Source: Pseudomonas fluorescens (lineage in GTDB: Bacteria; Pseudomonadota; Gammaproteobacteria; Pseudomonadales; Pseudomonadaceae). Taken from it: DNA of 64,000 nt. The position numbers and the translations under genes are program-made. The notes under the pieces were generated by a model. The model was not told the origin of the DNA, did no database searches, and saw only the letters and a program-made list of their open reading frames with translations. Below are positions 38,309 to 46,942 of the stretch, piece by piece (within the stretch, counting starts at the first letter, position 1; each line of letters starts with the position of its first letter). The stretch covers positions 1 through 64,000 of the forward strand of contig NZ_LACH01000063.1 in NCBI RefSeq assembly GCF_000968015.1, given 5' to 3'.

Positions 38309-39153
38309 GTACGCCGGATTTTTCCAGTCAGTTCGATGCATCCATTGATACGGGGCTGGAATGGCTTTCAGATAATGGCGAGTTCGTGTTCGATGCCGTC
38401 AATGCGGTGCTCAATGGCCTTTACCAAGGCGTGCTGTGGTGTATCGCTTATCCAGCGCATTACGTCGTGGCGATTGTCCTGGCGTTGATTGGCTGGCGTG
38501 TGGTCGGCGTGCGCTTCGCGATTCTCTCAGGTCTGGCATTGTTGCTGTGCGACCTCATCGGTTTGTGGCCAGAGACAGTCAGTACGCTTGCACTGGTGCT
38601 CACTGCGACTGTGTTGGCACTGGCGGTCGCCATTCCGCTGGGAGTCGTCGCGGGTCTGGCGCCGGCTTTTGATCGTGTGGTTGATCCTTGTCTGGATTTG
38701 ATCCAGACGATGCCGCCCTACATCTACCTGCTACCGGCCATTGCGCTACTCGGCTACGGCCCCGCCACGGCGCTGTTGGCGACTTTTATCGTCGCGCTTC
38801 CCCCAGCTCTACGACTGACTTCCCTGGGGATTCGCATGACGCCCAAGGAGTTCATCGAGTTGGGAGATGCCAGCGGCGTGACGGGTATGCAGATGTTTTT
38901 CAAGATCCGCTTACCGTTCGCCATGCCCAGCATCATGGCCGGCGTTAACCAAAGCCTGATGATGGCATTCGGTATGGTTGTCATTGCCGGCATTGTGGGT
39001 TCGGGCGGTTTGGGCGAGGCGATTTACGGGTCCGTTCGTACTTTGGATATCGCCAAGTCGATCAACGCAGCCATCGCTATCGTCATTCTGACCATGATTC
39101 TGGATCGTCTGGCGCAGAGCGCTGCACAGTCGCGGGTGAGGGCATCTCAATGA
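38305..39153 (+). CDS. Betaine-class ABC transporter permease 1
   Basis: About 282 residues. Membrane spans surround the BPD_transp_1 EAA region (ELGDASGVTGMQMFFKIRLPFAMPSIMAGVNQSLMMAFGMVVIAGIVG). The start is the ATG that overlaps the ATPase stop (ATGA), rather than the in-frame GTG two codons earlier. It is followed without gap by a second permease gene. Two distinct permeases next to one ATPase suggest a heterodimeric membrane domain. Confidence 0.92.
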   Translation: MSTPDFSSQFDASIDTGLEWLSDNGEFVFDAVNAVLNGLYQGVLWCIAYPAHYVVAIVLALIGWRVVGVRFAILSGLALLLCDLIGLWPETVSTLALVLTATVLALAVAIPLGVVAGLAPAFDRVVDPCLDLIQTMPPYIYLLPAIALLGYGPATALLATFIVALPPALRLTSLGIRMTPKEFIELGDASGVTGMQMFFKIRLPFAMPSIMAGVNQSLMMAFGMVVIAGIVGSGGLGEAIYGSVRTLDIAKSINAAIAIVILTMILDRLAQSAAQSRVRASQ

Positions 39154-39998
39154 CAACGCACATTCAATTTTCTCCAGGCGATTACCTGGCGCCTGCCGTG
39201 GATTGGCTGAACACGAATTTACATGGCTTGTTCAAAGGGATCAGTCAGGTCGTTGAGGCGGTACTCGGTGCAGTGGAGGGAGCGCTGCTTACTCCCCACC
39301 CGTATTTATTCATCGGTATTGTCGTCGTCGCGGCGTTCTTTTTTGCCAATAAGCGGGTCGCTGTTTTCGCTGCGGTGATGTTGGCGTTCTGTTTGTTCGC
39401 GGGCCTGTGGATCGCGTCCATCCAGACGATCGCGCTCGTCAGTGTGGCGGTCCTGATCTCGGTGGCCATTGCTTTCCCGCTGGGGGTTCTGGCTGCCCGG
39501 GTGAAGCGTGTAGATGAAGCGTTGCTGCCGATTCTGAACATCATGCAAACCGTGCCGCCCTGGGTTTACCTGATCCCTGCCGTGATGCTGTTCAGCTTGG
39601 GACGGGTGCCCGCGATCATTGCAACGATTGTTTACGGCATCCCGCCGATGCTCAGATTGACGACCCTTGCCTTCAAGCAGTTACCCAAGGATCTCCTTGA
39701 GTTGGGCCAGGCATCCGGTGCTTCACCTAAAGACATTCTGTTCAAAATTGAACTGCCAACGGCTGCACCCACGCTGTTGGTAGGCCTGAACCAATGCATC
39801 CTCATGTCGCTGGCGATGGTGGTGCTGGCCGGTCTGGTGGGGGCAGGCGGTCTGGGGGCTGAAGTCACCCGTGGCCTCTCCAGGATGGAGATGGGCCTGG
39901 GGCTTCGAGCGGGCCTGGCCATTGTCGCTATTGCGCTGCTGTTGGATCGACTGTCACGGGGCGCGTTGCAGCGTCACTCTCCCAGCAAACTCCTTTGA
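39150..39998 (+). CDS. Betaine-class ABC transporter permease 2
   Basis: 282 residues, overlapping permease 1 by ATGA. The EAA region is ELGQASGASPKDILFKIELPTAAPTLLVGLNQCILMSLAMVVLAGLVG. It also contains ILNIMQTVPPWVYLIPAVMLF, the motif shared with the first permease (DLIQTMPPYIYLLPAIALL). The two are clearly paralogous yet diverged across their whole length. Together with the ATPase and binding protein they form a complete importer. Confidence 0.92.
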   Translation: MTTHIQFSPGDYLAPAVDWLNTNLHGLFKGISQVVEAVLGAVEGALLTPHPYLFIGIVVVAAFFFANKRVAVFAAVMLAFCLFAGLWIASIQTIALVSVAVLISVAIAFPLGVLAARVKRVDEALLPILNIMQTVPPWVYLIPAVMLFSLGRVPAIIATIVYGIPPMLRLTTLAFKQLPKDLLELGQASGASPKDILFKIELPTAAPTLLVGLNQCILMSLAMVVLAGLVGAGGLGAEVTRGLSRMEMGLGLRAGLAIVAIALLLDRLSRGALQRHSPSKLL

Positions 39999-40010
39999 AA
40001 GAGCATCAGT

Positions 40011-41009
40011 ATGAGACGCAGCTTTTTTTGCATTGATTCGCACGCGTGTGGCAACCCGGTTCGGGTTGTAGCGGGCGGAGCACCGCTGATGCCCTCCGTA
40101 TCGATGGCGGAGCGGCGCGATATATTCGTGCGTGACCACGACTGGGTGCGCACCGCATTGATGTTCGAGCCCCGGGGGCACGACATCATGTCCGGCGTCA
40201 TTATCTATCCATCGGTACGTGATGACTGCGACTTCGGTGCGTTGTTTATCGAAGTCAGCGGCTGCCTGCCGATGTGTGGAGCGGGCACCATCGGGTTATC
40301 GACCGTGGTCATTGAAGAAGGCTTGGTGACACCTCGTGAGCCGGGAAAACTGGCCATTGAAACACCGGCGGGGCGTGTCGATGTCGAATACACCCTGGGC
40401 GGCGAATTTGTTGAGTCGATTCGCTTGTTCAACGTATCCAGCTACCTGCACAGCGCCGATGTGGTGGTGGAAGTACCCGGTATTGGTACGTTAACGGTGG
40501 ACATCGCCTACGGCGGGAATTTCTACGCGGTGGTCGAACCACAGGAGTGCTGGACTGGATTCGAAGGGCAGACGACGGCTGACATCGTGGGGTTGAGCCA
40601 GAAGCTGCGCGCAGCGCTCTCGGCCATTTGTGACCCTGTGCATCCAGAGAACAGCAGAATCAGTGGTGTCCATCACATCATCTGGTGTGACAAACCACAG
40701 AGCAGAACCGTGCATGGACGCTGTGCCGTGTTCTACGGCGATAAAGCTATTGATCGTTCTCCCGGCGGTACCGGTACCTCGGCCCGGATGGCTCAGCTCT
40801 TCGGAAAGGGGCGGCTGAACGTCGGCGACGTTTATCGACTCGAAAGTCTGATCGGTACGATCTACGAAGGAAAAGTTGAAGCGTCGGTAAAAGTCGGAAC
40901 CTTTGACGGCATGAATCCAAGTGTCAGCGGCTGGGCTGAAGTGATAGGTCACAACACCATTTTCGTTGATGACAAAGACCCTCTAGCCCACGGGTTCCAG
41001 CTCGCATAA
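40011..41009 (+). CDS. Proline-racemase-superfamily protein with altered active site
   Basis: 332 residues with the two-domain fold of proline racemases and 4-hydroxyproline 2-epimerases (SFFCIDSHACGNPVRVVAGG, MFEPRGHDIMSG). The first catalytic Cys is present (C89, LPMCGAGTIGLS), but the usual His of MCGH is Ala. The second catalytic Cys, normally in DRSPCGTGTS, is Gly (DRSPGGTGTSARMA, G252; codon GGC where TGC is expected). A one-base racemisation acid/base pair is therefore incomplete, as in trans-3-hydroxyproline dehydratases, where Thr replaces this Cys. Either it is a dehydratase-like or novel enzyme, or it is inactive. It closes the DapA/ALDH/FAD/ABC operon. Confidence 0.85.
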   Translation: MRRSFFCIDSHACGNPVRVVAGGAPLMPSVSMAERRDIFVRDHDWVRTALMFEPRGHDIMSGVIIYPSVRDDCDFGALFIEVSGCLPMCGAGTIGLSTVVIEEGLVTPREPGKLAIETPAGRVDVEYTLGGEFVESIRLFNVSSYLHSADVVVEVPGIGTLTVDIAYGGNFYAVVEPQECWTGFEGQTTADIVGLSQKLRAALSAICDPVHPENSRISGVHHIIWCDKPQSRTVHGRCAVFYGDKAIDRSPGGTGTSARMAQLFGKGRLNVGDVYRLESLIGTIYEGKVEASVKVGTFDGMNPSVSGWAEVIGHNTIFVDDKDPLAHGFQLA

Positions 41010-41111
41010 AGAGTTTGGTCACGGCGCCAACGGTTGATTCTTCGGATGCGCAGATTCAACCGTGGTTTGCACAATGGCTGCGTTCGTCAGTGTAAAGAAG
41101 CGAGGCTTAAA

Positions 41112-42125
41112 GTGATCGAACGACGAGATTTCAGCGGGTGTATGAAAGGTAAAAACCTGCGCTATCTGGAAGAGACTCGGAGTGAGCCGACAGCTCATGC
41201 CCGGGCAGGATTTTTACTGCTCGAGCACTTCTCGCTGCCTGCATTTACACAAGCGCTCGATACGATTGTCACTGCCAACCTCTTGCGTCCCACGTTGTTC
41301 TCTTCACGAACCTTCGGGTTGCAGGACGGAGAGGTCAACAGCGACCTTGGCCTGGTCATTCGACCGGATGCGAGGTTGGAGGTTGCAGCACTCAAACACC
41401 TTAATTTGTTGGTCATATGCGGCGGCTATCGCACAGAACTCAAAGTCAATCACGAGCTGATCAGCATCCTCAAAACGGCATCGGAACTGGGTATCACACT
41501 GGCCGGGCTTTGGAATGGGGCATGGTTTTTGGGCGTGTCAGGTTTGTTGGAAGGGTACCGTTGTGCGATTCATCCCGAACACCGACCCGCGCTCGCAGAA
41601 ATTTCAAAAGTCACGCATGTCACCAGTGAAGCATTTGTCATGGATCGAGACCGGCTCACGGCTTCGAGTCCGGCGGGTGCTTTTCATATGGCCCTCGAGT
41701 GGATCAAAGGGCTGCACGGCAAGGCGCTTGTCGAGGGCATCGAAGACATTCTGTCTTTCGAAGAGTCGCGGTATCGGCGTATCAAACCGACACAGAACAT
41801 CTCGTTGAGCGCCCCCCTTAAAGAGGTGGTCAAGCTGATGGACGCCAACCTTGAAGAGCCGTTGCAAATGGACCAACTGGCGGTCTATGCCGGACGTTCC
41901 CGCCGACAAATAGAGCGCTTGTTCAAAGAACAACTGGGTACCACACCGCAACGGTATTACCTGGAATTACGCATTACCGAGGCACGGCGGTTGCTTCAGC
42001 ACACAGAGCTGTCTCAGGTTGATGTGCTGGTCGCATGCGGCTTTGTTTCACCGAGCCATTTCAGCAAATGCTACAGCTCGTATTTTGGTTACCGGCCTTC
42101 GAGAGAAATGCGATTGGTGAAGTAA
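41112..42125 (+). CDS. GlxA-type AraC regulator (DJ-1/PfpI + HTH)
   Basis: About 337 residues. The DJ-1/PfpI-like domain (AGFLLLEHFSLPAFTQALDTIVTANLL ... LLVICGGYRTEL ... AGLWNGAWFLG) lacks the nucleophile Cys and has Asn instead. The C-terminal AraC HTHs are LQMDQLAVYAGRSRRQIERLFKEQLG and LSQVDVLVACGFVSPSHFSKCYSSYFGYRPS. I start at a GTG preceded by GAGG with 6-base spacing; the open frame extends 26 codons upstream with poor composition, and the ATG of MKGKNLR at 41142 is another option. It resembles GbdR/CdhR-type regulators of quaternary-ammonium catabolism and may control the transporter and DddP-like genes immediately downstream (inference). Confidence 0.87.
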   Translation: MIERRDFSGCMKGKNLRYLEETRSEPTAHARAGFLLLEHFSLPAFTQALDTIVTANLLRPTLFSSRTFGLQDGEVNSDLGLVIRPDARLEVAALKHLNLLVICGGYRTELKVNHELISILKTASELGITLAGLWNGAWFLGVSGLLEGYRCAIHPEHRPALAEISKVTHVTSEAFVMDRDRLTASSPAGAFHMALEWIKGLHGKALVEGIEDILSFEESRYRRIKPTQNISLSAPLKEVVKLMDANLEEPLQMDQLAVYAGRSRRQIERLFKEQLGTTPQRYYLELRITEARRLLQHTELSQVDVLVACGFVSPSHFSKCYSSYFGYRPSREMRLVK

Positions 42126-42160
42126 AAAAAGGCTGTCGCTTAAATTTTAAGGAGGAGGGC

Positions 42161-43078
42161 ATGACCGAGTTGCAATTGAAGAGCGACAGAACAAAAAATA
42201 CTGCACCCACCGTTGCCGCTAATCCTGGGGTCGCAAGGCCCCAACTCGGGATTTTTCTATGCCTGCTTTCAATGCTTATCTTTGCGAGCCAGGATGGACT
42301 AACCAAGGTGCTTGTCAAAGACTTCCCGGTTGCCCAACTGGTCATGATGCGCTATTGGGTGTTTGTCGTTTTTGCCCTCGGGTATGCCGCCTACCAAGGT
42401 AGGGAAAAGGCGTCGTTTCGGAGTAAGCACCCTTGGCTCCAACTCATTCGAGCGCTGTTAGCCGTAGGTGAAACCCTACTGTTTGCAGTGGGGCTACGAT
42501 ATTTGGGCCTGGCCGAAATGCATGCGCTCTATGCCGTATTTCCGCTGATGGCACTGGCATTGGCGGGGGCCGTGCTTGGGGAGTTCATAGGTCTGCGGCG
42601 CTGGATTGCCGCCGCCATAGAGTTCACCGGGACACTGATCATCCTTCGACCAGGCGCGGGCGTTTTTGAACTCGCGGCGCTGATCCCCCTGCTGGCTGCT
42701 TTGGCGTTCGCAGTGTTCAACGTACTGACGCGCCGGATTAGCCAGCACGATTCCTTTGCGACGAACATGCTCTTTATGGCAACTGTGGGTGCCCTGACAG
42801 TCACATTTGCGGGGCTGCCCGCATGGGTTACTCCGACTCCGGTCCAGGGCCTCTTGATGGGGATCCTGTCATTGACGGGAGTCGTTGCTCAGATTCTTTT
42901 CATTCAAGCACTCAAATACGCGACCGCTTCTTCCCTGCAGCCTTTCAACTATGCGCTTCTGGTGTTCGCTACTTTGATTGGTGTGATCGTTTTTGCCGAG
43001 CGCCCTGATACCTGGGTGGTTGTCGGAGCCACGTTGGTGATTATCGGTGGGCTGTATGCGATTAAAGCAAAGGCGTGA
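42161..43078 (+). CDS. DMT-family transporter (EamA type)
   Basis: About 305 residues, ten predicted membrane spans in two EamA repeats (GIFLCLLSMLIFASQDGLTKVLVKDFPVAQLVMMRYWVF; LIPLLAALAFAVFNVLTRRISQ). The start is the ATG with AGGAGG immediately upstream (MTELQLKSD). Upstream in-frame codons overlap the regulator gene and are not coding. These transporters are usually exporters or exchangers for metabolites. Placed between the GlxA regulator (35 bases before) and the DddP-like gene (28 bases after), it probably moves the substrate or product of that enzyme. Confidence 0.87.
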   Translation: MTELQLKSDRTKNTAPTVAANPGVARPQLGIFLCLLSMLIFASQDGLTKVLVKDFPVAQLVMMRYWVFVVFALGYAAYQGREKASFRSKHPWLQLIRALLAVGETLLFAVGLRYLGLAEMHALYAVFPLMALALAGAVLGEFIGLRRWIAAAIEFTGTLIILRPGAGVFELAALIPLLAALAFAVFNVLTRRISQHDSFATNMLFMATVGALTVTFAGLPAWVTPTPVQGLLMGILSLTGVVAQILFIQALKYATASSLQPFNYALLVFATLIGVIVFAERPDTWVVVGATLVIIGGLYAIKAKA

Positions 43079-43106
43079 ACGTACCTGAGTGTAGGAAGTA
43101 ATCAAT

Positions 43107-44378
43107 GTGTGGTTGGATTCCTGGATGAGCCTACTAATGAATAAGACTTCGAGCCTTAATGCCGACACCCGAATTCCCTTGAAGAACCCAGTGAGTGACG
43201 CAGACCTGCAGGCCGCACGCGCCTACCGTCTCCAACGGGTTAGAGATTTTTTAGCCAAGTACGATTACGCGGCAATTCTGCTTTATGACCCCGTCAATAT
43301 TCGATACGCCACTGACTCATCCAACATGCAGGTCTGGACGGGGCACAATGCCGCTCGATATGCCATGGTGTTCGCAAACGGCGCGGTCATTCTTTGGGAG
43401 TTTCATAATTGTGATCATCTTAGCGGTCATCTGAACGCTATCGATGAGGTGCGCACATCTATCAATTGGGCTTATTTTGGTGCGGGTCCCCGGGTACAAG
43501 AAAAAGCGCTTGAATGGTCAGGAGAAATTGTCGATCTGCTACGGCGCCATGGTTCAGGCAATATGCGTTTGGCAGTGGACAAGTTGGAACCAGAAGGCGT
43601 TTTTTGCCTCAATAATCACGGTGTGGAACTGTTTCAGGGACAAGCCCTCATGGAGCAGGCGCGGGCAGTCAAGTCGGCAGCTGAACTCAAGCTGATCAGG
43701 TGGACCATTGCCGTGTGTGAGCGCGGAATCAAGCGGATGTCGGAAGAGCTTCGTCCGGGAATGACGGAAAATGAGCTCTGGGCCTGGTTACACTTCGAGA
43801 ATATCCGCCATGGCGGTGAGTGGATCGAAACCCGTCTTCTTGCGTCGGGACCGCGCACCAATCCATGGATGCAAGAAAGTAGCGACAGGGTAATGCAAGA
43901 AGGCGAAATCATTGCGTTTGACACTGATTTGATAGGCCCGTACGGATACTGCGCTGACATATCCCGTGCGTGGACTGTTGGTCATGTGCCGCCAACGGCG
44001 GAGCAACGTAGGCTTTATCAAACTGCATACGAACAAATTCAGAAAAATATGGAGATTTTGAAGCCTGGAATGTCGTTCCATGAATTCAGTTCCAAGGCAT
44101 GGAAGATACCGGAAGAGTTCTACAAGAATCGGTATTGTTGTGTTGCTCATGGCATCGGTATGGTCGATGAATACCCCGCCATCGCCCATGCAGGTGGGGA
44201 CTGGAAGGGTGGCGGCTACGATGGTGTGTTCGTTGAAAACATGACTGTTTGCATCGAAAGCTGTATAGCCGCAGAAGGAGGGCGGGAAGGTATCAAACTT
44301 GAAGAGCAGGTGCTGATTACTCGTGATGGCTGCGTCCCTCTCTCAACCTATCCTTTCGAGACGGATTGGCTCAGCTGA
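43107..44378 (+). CDS. dddP: M24-family protein resembling DMSP lyase DddP
   Basis: 423 residues with a creatinase-like N-domain and an M24 'pita-bread' C-domain. Stretches identical or nearly so to marine DddP proteins include IRYATDSSNMQVW, GNMRLAVDK, GGEWIETRLLASGPR followed by TNPWMQE, and AFDTDLIGPYGYCADISRAW. The metal ligands expected for DddP are all present: D272, D274, D284, H348, E384, E399. DddP cleaves dimethylsulfoniopropionate to acrylate and dimethyl sulfide. The creatinase/Xaa-Pro peptidase family is the broader alternative. The start is a GTG 10 bases after AGGA; an ATG six codons later is possible. It forms an operon with the DMT gene and ends at a bidirectional terminator. 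Confidence 0.72.
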   Translation: MWLDSWMSLLMNKTSSLNADTRIPLKNPVSDADLQAARAYRLQRVRDFLAKYDYAAILLYDPVNIRYATDSSNMQVWTGHNAARYAMVFANGAVILWEFHNCDHLSGHLNAIDEVRTSINWAYFGAGPRVQEKALEWSGEIVDLLRRHGSGNMRLAVDKLEPEGVFCLNNHGVELFQGQALMEQARAVKSAAELKLIRWTIAVCERGIKRMSEELRPGMTENELWAWLHFENIRHGGEWIETRLLASGPRTNPWMQESSDRVMQEGEIIAFDTDLIGPYGYCADISRAWTVGHVPPTAEQRRLYQTAYEQIQKNMEILKPGMSFHEFSSKAWKIPEEFYKNRYCCVAHGIGMVDEYPAIAHAGGDWKGGGYDGVFVENMTVCIESCIAAEGGREGIKLEEQVLITRDGCVPLSTYPFETDWLS

Positions 44379-44498
44379 TTTCTTTTTCGTTCACCAGCAT
44401 GGAGTACTTGCCGGCGCCTGTGGGGCCGAACTACAAATGACCGATCATGGCTCGGTCCACGCGTGACAACGGCGTCGCAGGACGGGACACACGGCCAT

Positions 44499-44527
44499 AA
44501 AAAAGGGCAGCTCAACGCTGCCCTTTT
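44499..44527. terminator. Bidirectional Rho-independent terminator
   Basis: AAAAGGGCAGC-TCAAC-GCTGCCCTTTT gives an 11-bp stem with A-run and T-run on its two sides. It sits between the converging DddP-like and formaldehyde dehydrogenase genes and can serve both. Confidence 0.85.
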
Positions 44528-44540
44528 CCCAACCTACTCC

Positions 44541-45740
44541 TTAGGCCGCGCTAAACAGCTTGTGCGGATCCATGACAAATTTCTTCGGCACCCCGGCGTC
44601 GAACTCGTGGTAACCGCGCGGCGCGTCGTCCAGGCTGATCACCTGCACGCCGACGACCTCGGCAATGTTGATCCGGTCCCACATGATCGCCTGCATTAGC
44701 TGACGGTTGTACTTCATCGTCGGGGTCTGGCCGGTGTGGAAGCTGTGGGACTTGGCCCAGCCGAGGCCGAAACGGATGTTCAGGCTGCCATGCTTGGCGG
44801 CTTTGTTGACCGCGCCCGGGTCTTCGGTGACATACAGACCGGGGATACCGATATTGCCGGCGACCCGCACCACGCCCATCAGCGCGTTGAGCACATCGGC
44901 CGGGGCCTCGTGCTGCGCGCCGTCATGGCCGTGGCCTCGGGCTTCGAAGCCGACCGCGTCGACCGCACAATCGACTTCCGGCTCACCGAGCAGGTCGGCG
45001 ATTTGCTCGTGCAGTGGAGTGTCCTTGGTCAGGTCGGCGATCTCGAAGCCCTGGGCCTTGGCATGCGCCAGACGCAGCGGATTGACGTCGCCGACGATCA
45101 CTACCGCCGCACCAAGCAGACGGGCGGAGGCGGCAGCAGCCAGTCCGACCGGACCGGCACCGGCGATATACACGGTGCTGCCAGGGCCGACGCCGGCGGT
45201 CACCGCGCCGTGGTAGCCGGTCGGCAGGATATCGGAGAGGCAGGTCAGGTCGCGGATTTTTTCCATCGCGCGATCGCGATCCGGGAGTTTCAGCAGGTTG
45301 AAGTCGGCATACGGCACCAGCACGTATTCGGCCTGGCCGCCCACCCAGTCGCCCATGTCCACATAGCCATAGGCACCGCCGGGGCGCGCCGGGTTGACCG
45401 TCAGGCAGACGCCGGTGTGCTGTTCCTTGCAACTGCGACAACGGCCGCAGGCGACGTTGAACGGCACCGAGACCAGGTCACCGATCTGCACGTTTTCCAC
45501 GTCACGGCCCTTCTCGATCACCTCACCAGTAATTTCATGGCCAAGCACCAGCCCGACCTGGGCCGTGGTCCGGCCACGCACCATATGCTGGTCGGAGCCG
45601 CAGATATTGGTCGAGACCACGCGCAGGATCACGCCATGGTCAATGCGCTTGCCGCGCGGGTCTTCCATTTTCGGATAGGGGATGGTCTGCACCTCGACCT
45701 TGCCTGCGCCGAGATACACGACACCACGATTACCAGACAT
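44541..45740 (-). CDS. fdhA: Glutathione-independent formaldehyde dehydrogenase
   Basis: About 399 residues of the zinc-dependent MDR family. The features match the Pseudomonas FdhA type: STNICGSDQHMVRGRT, GHEITGEVIEKG, the structural zinc lobe CGRCRSCKEQHTGVC, YVDMGDWVGGQAEYVLVPYADFNLLKLPD and the nucleotide fold YIAGAGPVGLAAA. It oxidises formaldehyde to formate with tightly held NAD+ and needs no glutathione. The start is the ATG of MSGNRGVVYLG, with GAGGT upstream; the frame extends 11 codons further without homology. It is alone on its strand, and formaldehyde from N-demethylation in this region is the likely substrate. Confidence 0.94.
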   Translation of the reverse strand: MSGNRGVVYLGAGKVEVQTIPYPKMEDPRGKRIDHGVILRVVSTNICGSDQHMVRGRTTAQVGLVLGHEITGEVIEKGRDVENVQIGDLVSVPFNVACGRCRSCKEQHTGVCLTVNPARPGGAYGYVDMGDWVGGQAEYVLVPYADFNLLKLPDRDRAMEKIRDLTCLSDILPTGYHGAVTAGVGPGSTVYIAGAGPVGLAAAASARLLGAAVVIVGDVNPLRLAHAKAQGFEIADLTKDTPLHEQIADLLGEPEVDCAVDAVGFEARGHGHDGAQHEAPADVLNALMGVVRVAGNIGIPGLYVTEDPGAVNKAAKHGSLNIRFGLGWAKSHSFHTGQTPTMKYNRQLMQAIMWDRINIAEVVGVQVISLDDAPRGYHEFDAGVPKKFVMDPHKLFSAA

Positions 45741-45851
45741 GATTGCACCTCGCTTTTGTTGTTGTGAGAACACGGCCCTTGTACTTCGAAGGGTCGCGCG
45801 GCCTTACAGTGCGGCGGTATATGTCTTGCGTTTGCGCGTGAGTGCAGATTG

Positions 45852-45871
45852 GTTGGAAGTCACCTTCCAAC
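45852..45871. repeat. Inverted repeat upstream of fdhA
   Basis: Arms GTTGGAAG and CTTCCAAC with a 4-base centre (TCAC) lie about 110 bases before the fdhA ATG. The placement fits a regulator site in the fdhA promoter, but no cognate regulator is known from the sequence. Confidence 0.45.
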
Positions 45872-45975
45872 GACGCGTGATTAGCAGTCATCGTATCGAT
45901 CCTACGCCTGGTATCAGTACCCGGCGAGAGCATTTAACACCCAGTCACTAACCCCGGACGATAGGAGCAAACGCG

Positions 45976-46059
45976 ATGATTGCGGACTCGACTGGTCAGG
46001 TAGCGCTTGTCAGCGGAGCCGGTAGTGAACAATTGCCTGATAGAGAACAAAGCCTCTAA
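45976..46059 (+). pseudogene. N-terminal stub of a short-chain dehydrogenase
   Basis: A TAGGAG box followed by ATG leads into MIADSTGQVALVSGAGS, the first beta-strand and glycine turn of an SDR Rossmann fold. The next residues (EQLPDREQSL) are foreign and a stop follows at codon 28. The rest of the gene is missing, so it is a deletion scar with an intact ribosome binding site. Confidence 0.55.
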
Positions 46060-46121
46060 GTATTGAATGCGTTGCCCGCTGCAAAATATTGCGGAGGGCC
46101 AGAGTCCGGCTCCGCGCAACC

Positions 46122-46157
46122 TGCAACGGAGGTGGGTGAGTGGCTCCCTCCGTTGCA
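46122..46157. repeat. 11-bp hairpin behind the SDR pair
   Basis: Arms TGCAACGGAGG (46122-46132) and CCTCCGTTGCA (46147-46157) with a 14-base loop lie just downstream of the stop of the SDR gene at 46175. There is no T-run on either side, so it may protect the 3' end of the transcript rather than terminate it. Confidence 0.5.
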
Positions 46158-46174
46158 AGCTGGGGCGAATTCGA

Positions 46175-46930
46175 TCAAAACGGCAGTGGCAGTTTCGCCG
46201 TGCGCCCCCCATCCACCACAAGCACTTGCCCGGTGATAAAGGCCGATGATTCGGAGGCCAGGAAGACAACTGTTCCGCCAACATCCGTCGGCAATCCGGT
46301 ACGTCCGACCGGGTGAAGGCGCAGGAGTGCCTGGCGCGCCGCACGCGGATCAGCTTGAGCGGCGAGGTACGCATCACTCAACTCCGAGTTGATCCACCCC
46401 GGAGCAATGGCATTGCAGCGGATGCCGTCTCGGCCGAGATCGACTGCCAAGGCTCGGGTCAGCCCATGGATGCCCGCCTTGGAGGCACAGTACGCGGCGT
46501 GTTCAGGGTTGGCTCCTATGCCTTCGATCGAGCCGATGTTGATAATGCTGCCACCGCCTCGCTGACGCATCTGTGGCACCAACGCCTTGCACAAGAACGC
46601 TGGCGCCCGCAGATTGACTGCCATCATGCGATCCCAGTCCTGTTCGGTCATATCATCAATGGATTTCTCGAACATGAACCCAGCGTTGTTAACCAATACA
46701 TCGATTCCGCCAAGCTGCTCCTGGGCGAACTGTGCAATCAAATTGGGTGACTCCATCGAGGCGAGATCAGCCTCGACGAAATAGACTTGAGGGTGATTTT
46801 GCAAGTCGGCGTCCAGTGCCTGGCGCTGAGCGATCAACACAGTAGCTCCCGCCTCAAGCAATTGTTCGGTGATGCCTCGGCCAATCCCTCTGCCGCCCCC
46901 TGTCACTACTACATTTTTACCGTTGAGCAT
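46175..46930 (-). CDS. Short-chain dehydrogenase/reductase (SDR)
   Basis: 251 residues, classical SDR. TGGGRGIGRG binds the cofactor; NNAG, the Ser in INIGSIEG and the YCASK catalytic pair are present; FITGQVLVVDGGRT closes the fold. The lack of an acidic residue in the usual NAD position (AQRQAL) may favour NADP. It is the second gene of a two-SDR operon (12-base gap), divergent from the MDR/HpbD-like pair. The substrate is unknown; oxidation of a hydroxylated intermediate is plausible. Confidence 0.88.
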   Translation of the reverse strand: MLNGKNVVVTGGGRGIGRGITEQLLEAGATVLIAQRQALDADLQNHPQVYFVEADLASMESPNLIAQFAQEQLGGIDVLVNNAGFMFEKSIDDMTEQDWDRMMAVNLRAPAFLCKALVPQMRQRGGGSIINIGSIEGIGANPEHAAYCASKAGIHGLTRALAVDLGRDGIRCNAIAPGWINSELSDAYLAAQADPRAARQALLRLHPVGRTGLPTDVGGTVVFLASESSAFITGQVLVVDGGRTAKLPLPF

Positions 46931-46942
46931 CGCTACCTCTCC

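Noticed and set aside
44736..45767. 343-codon plus-strand frame opposite fdhA
   Set aside because: It is long only because the GC-rich fdhA codons leave few stops on the other strand. The composition (Asp/His/Val/Ala-rich) and lack of any motif mark it as antisense.
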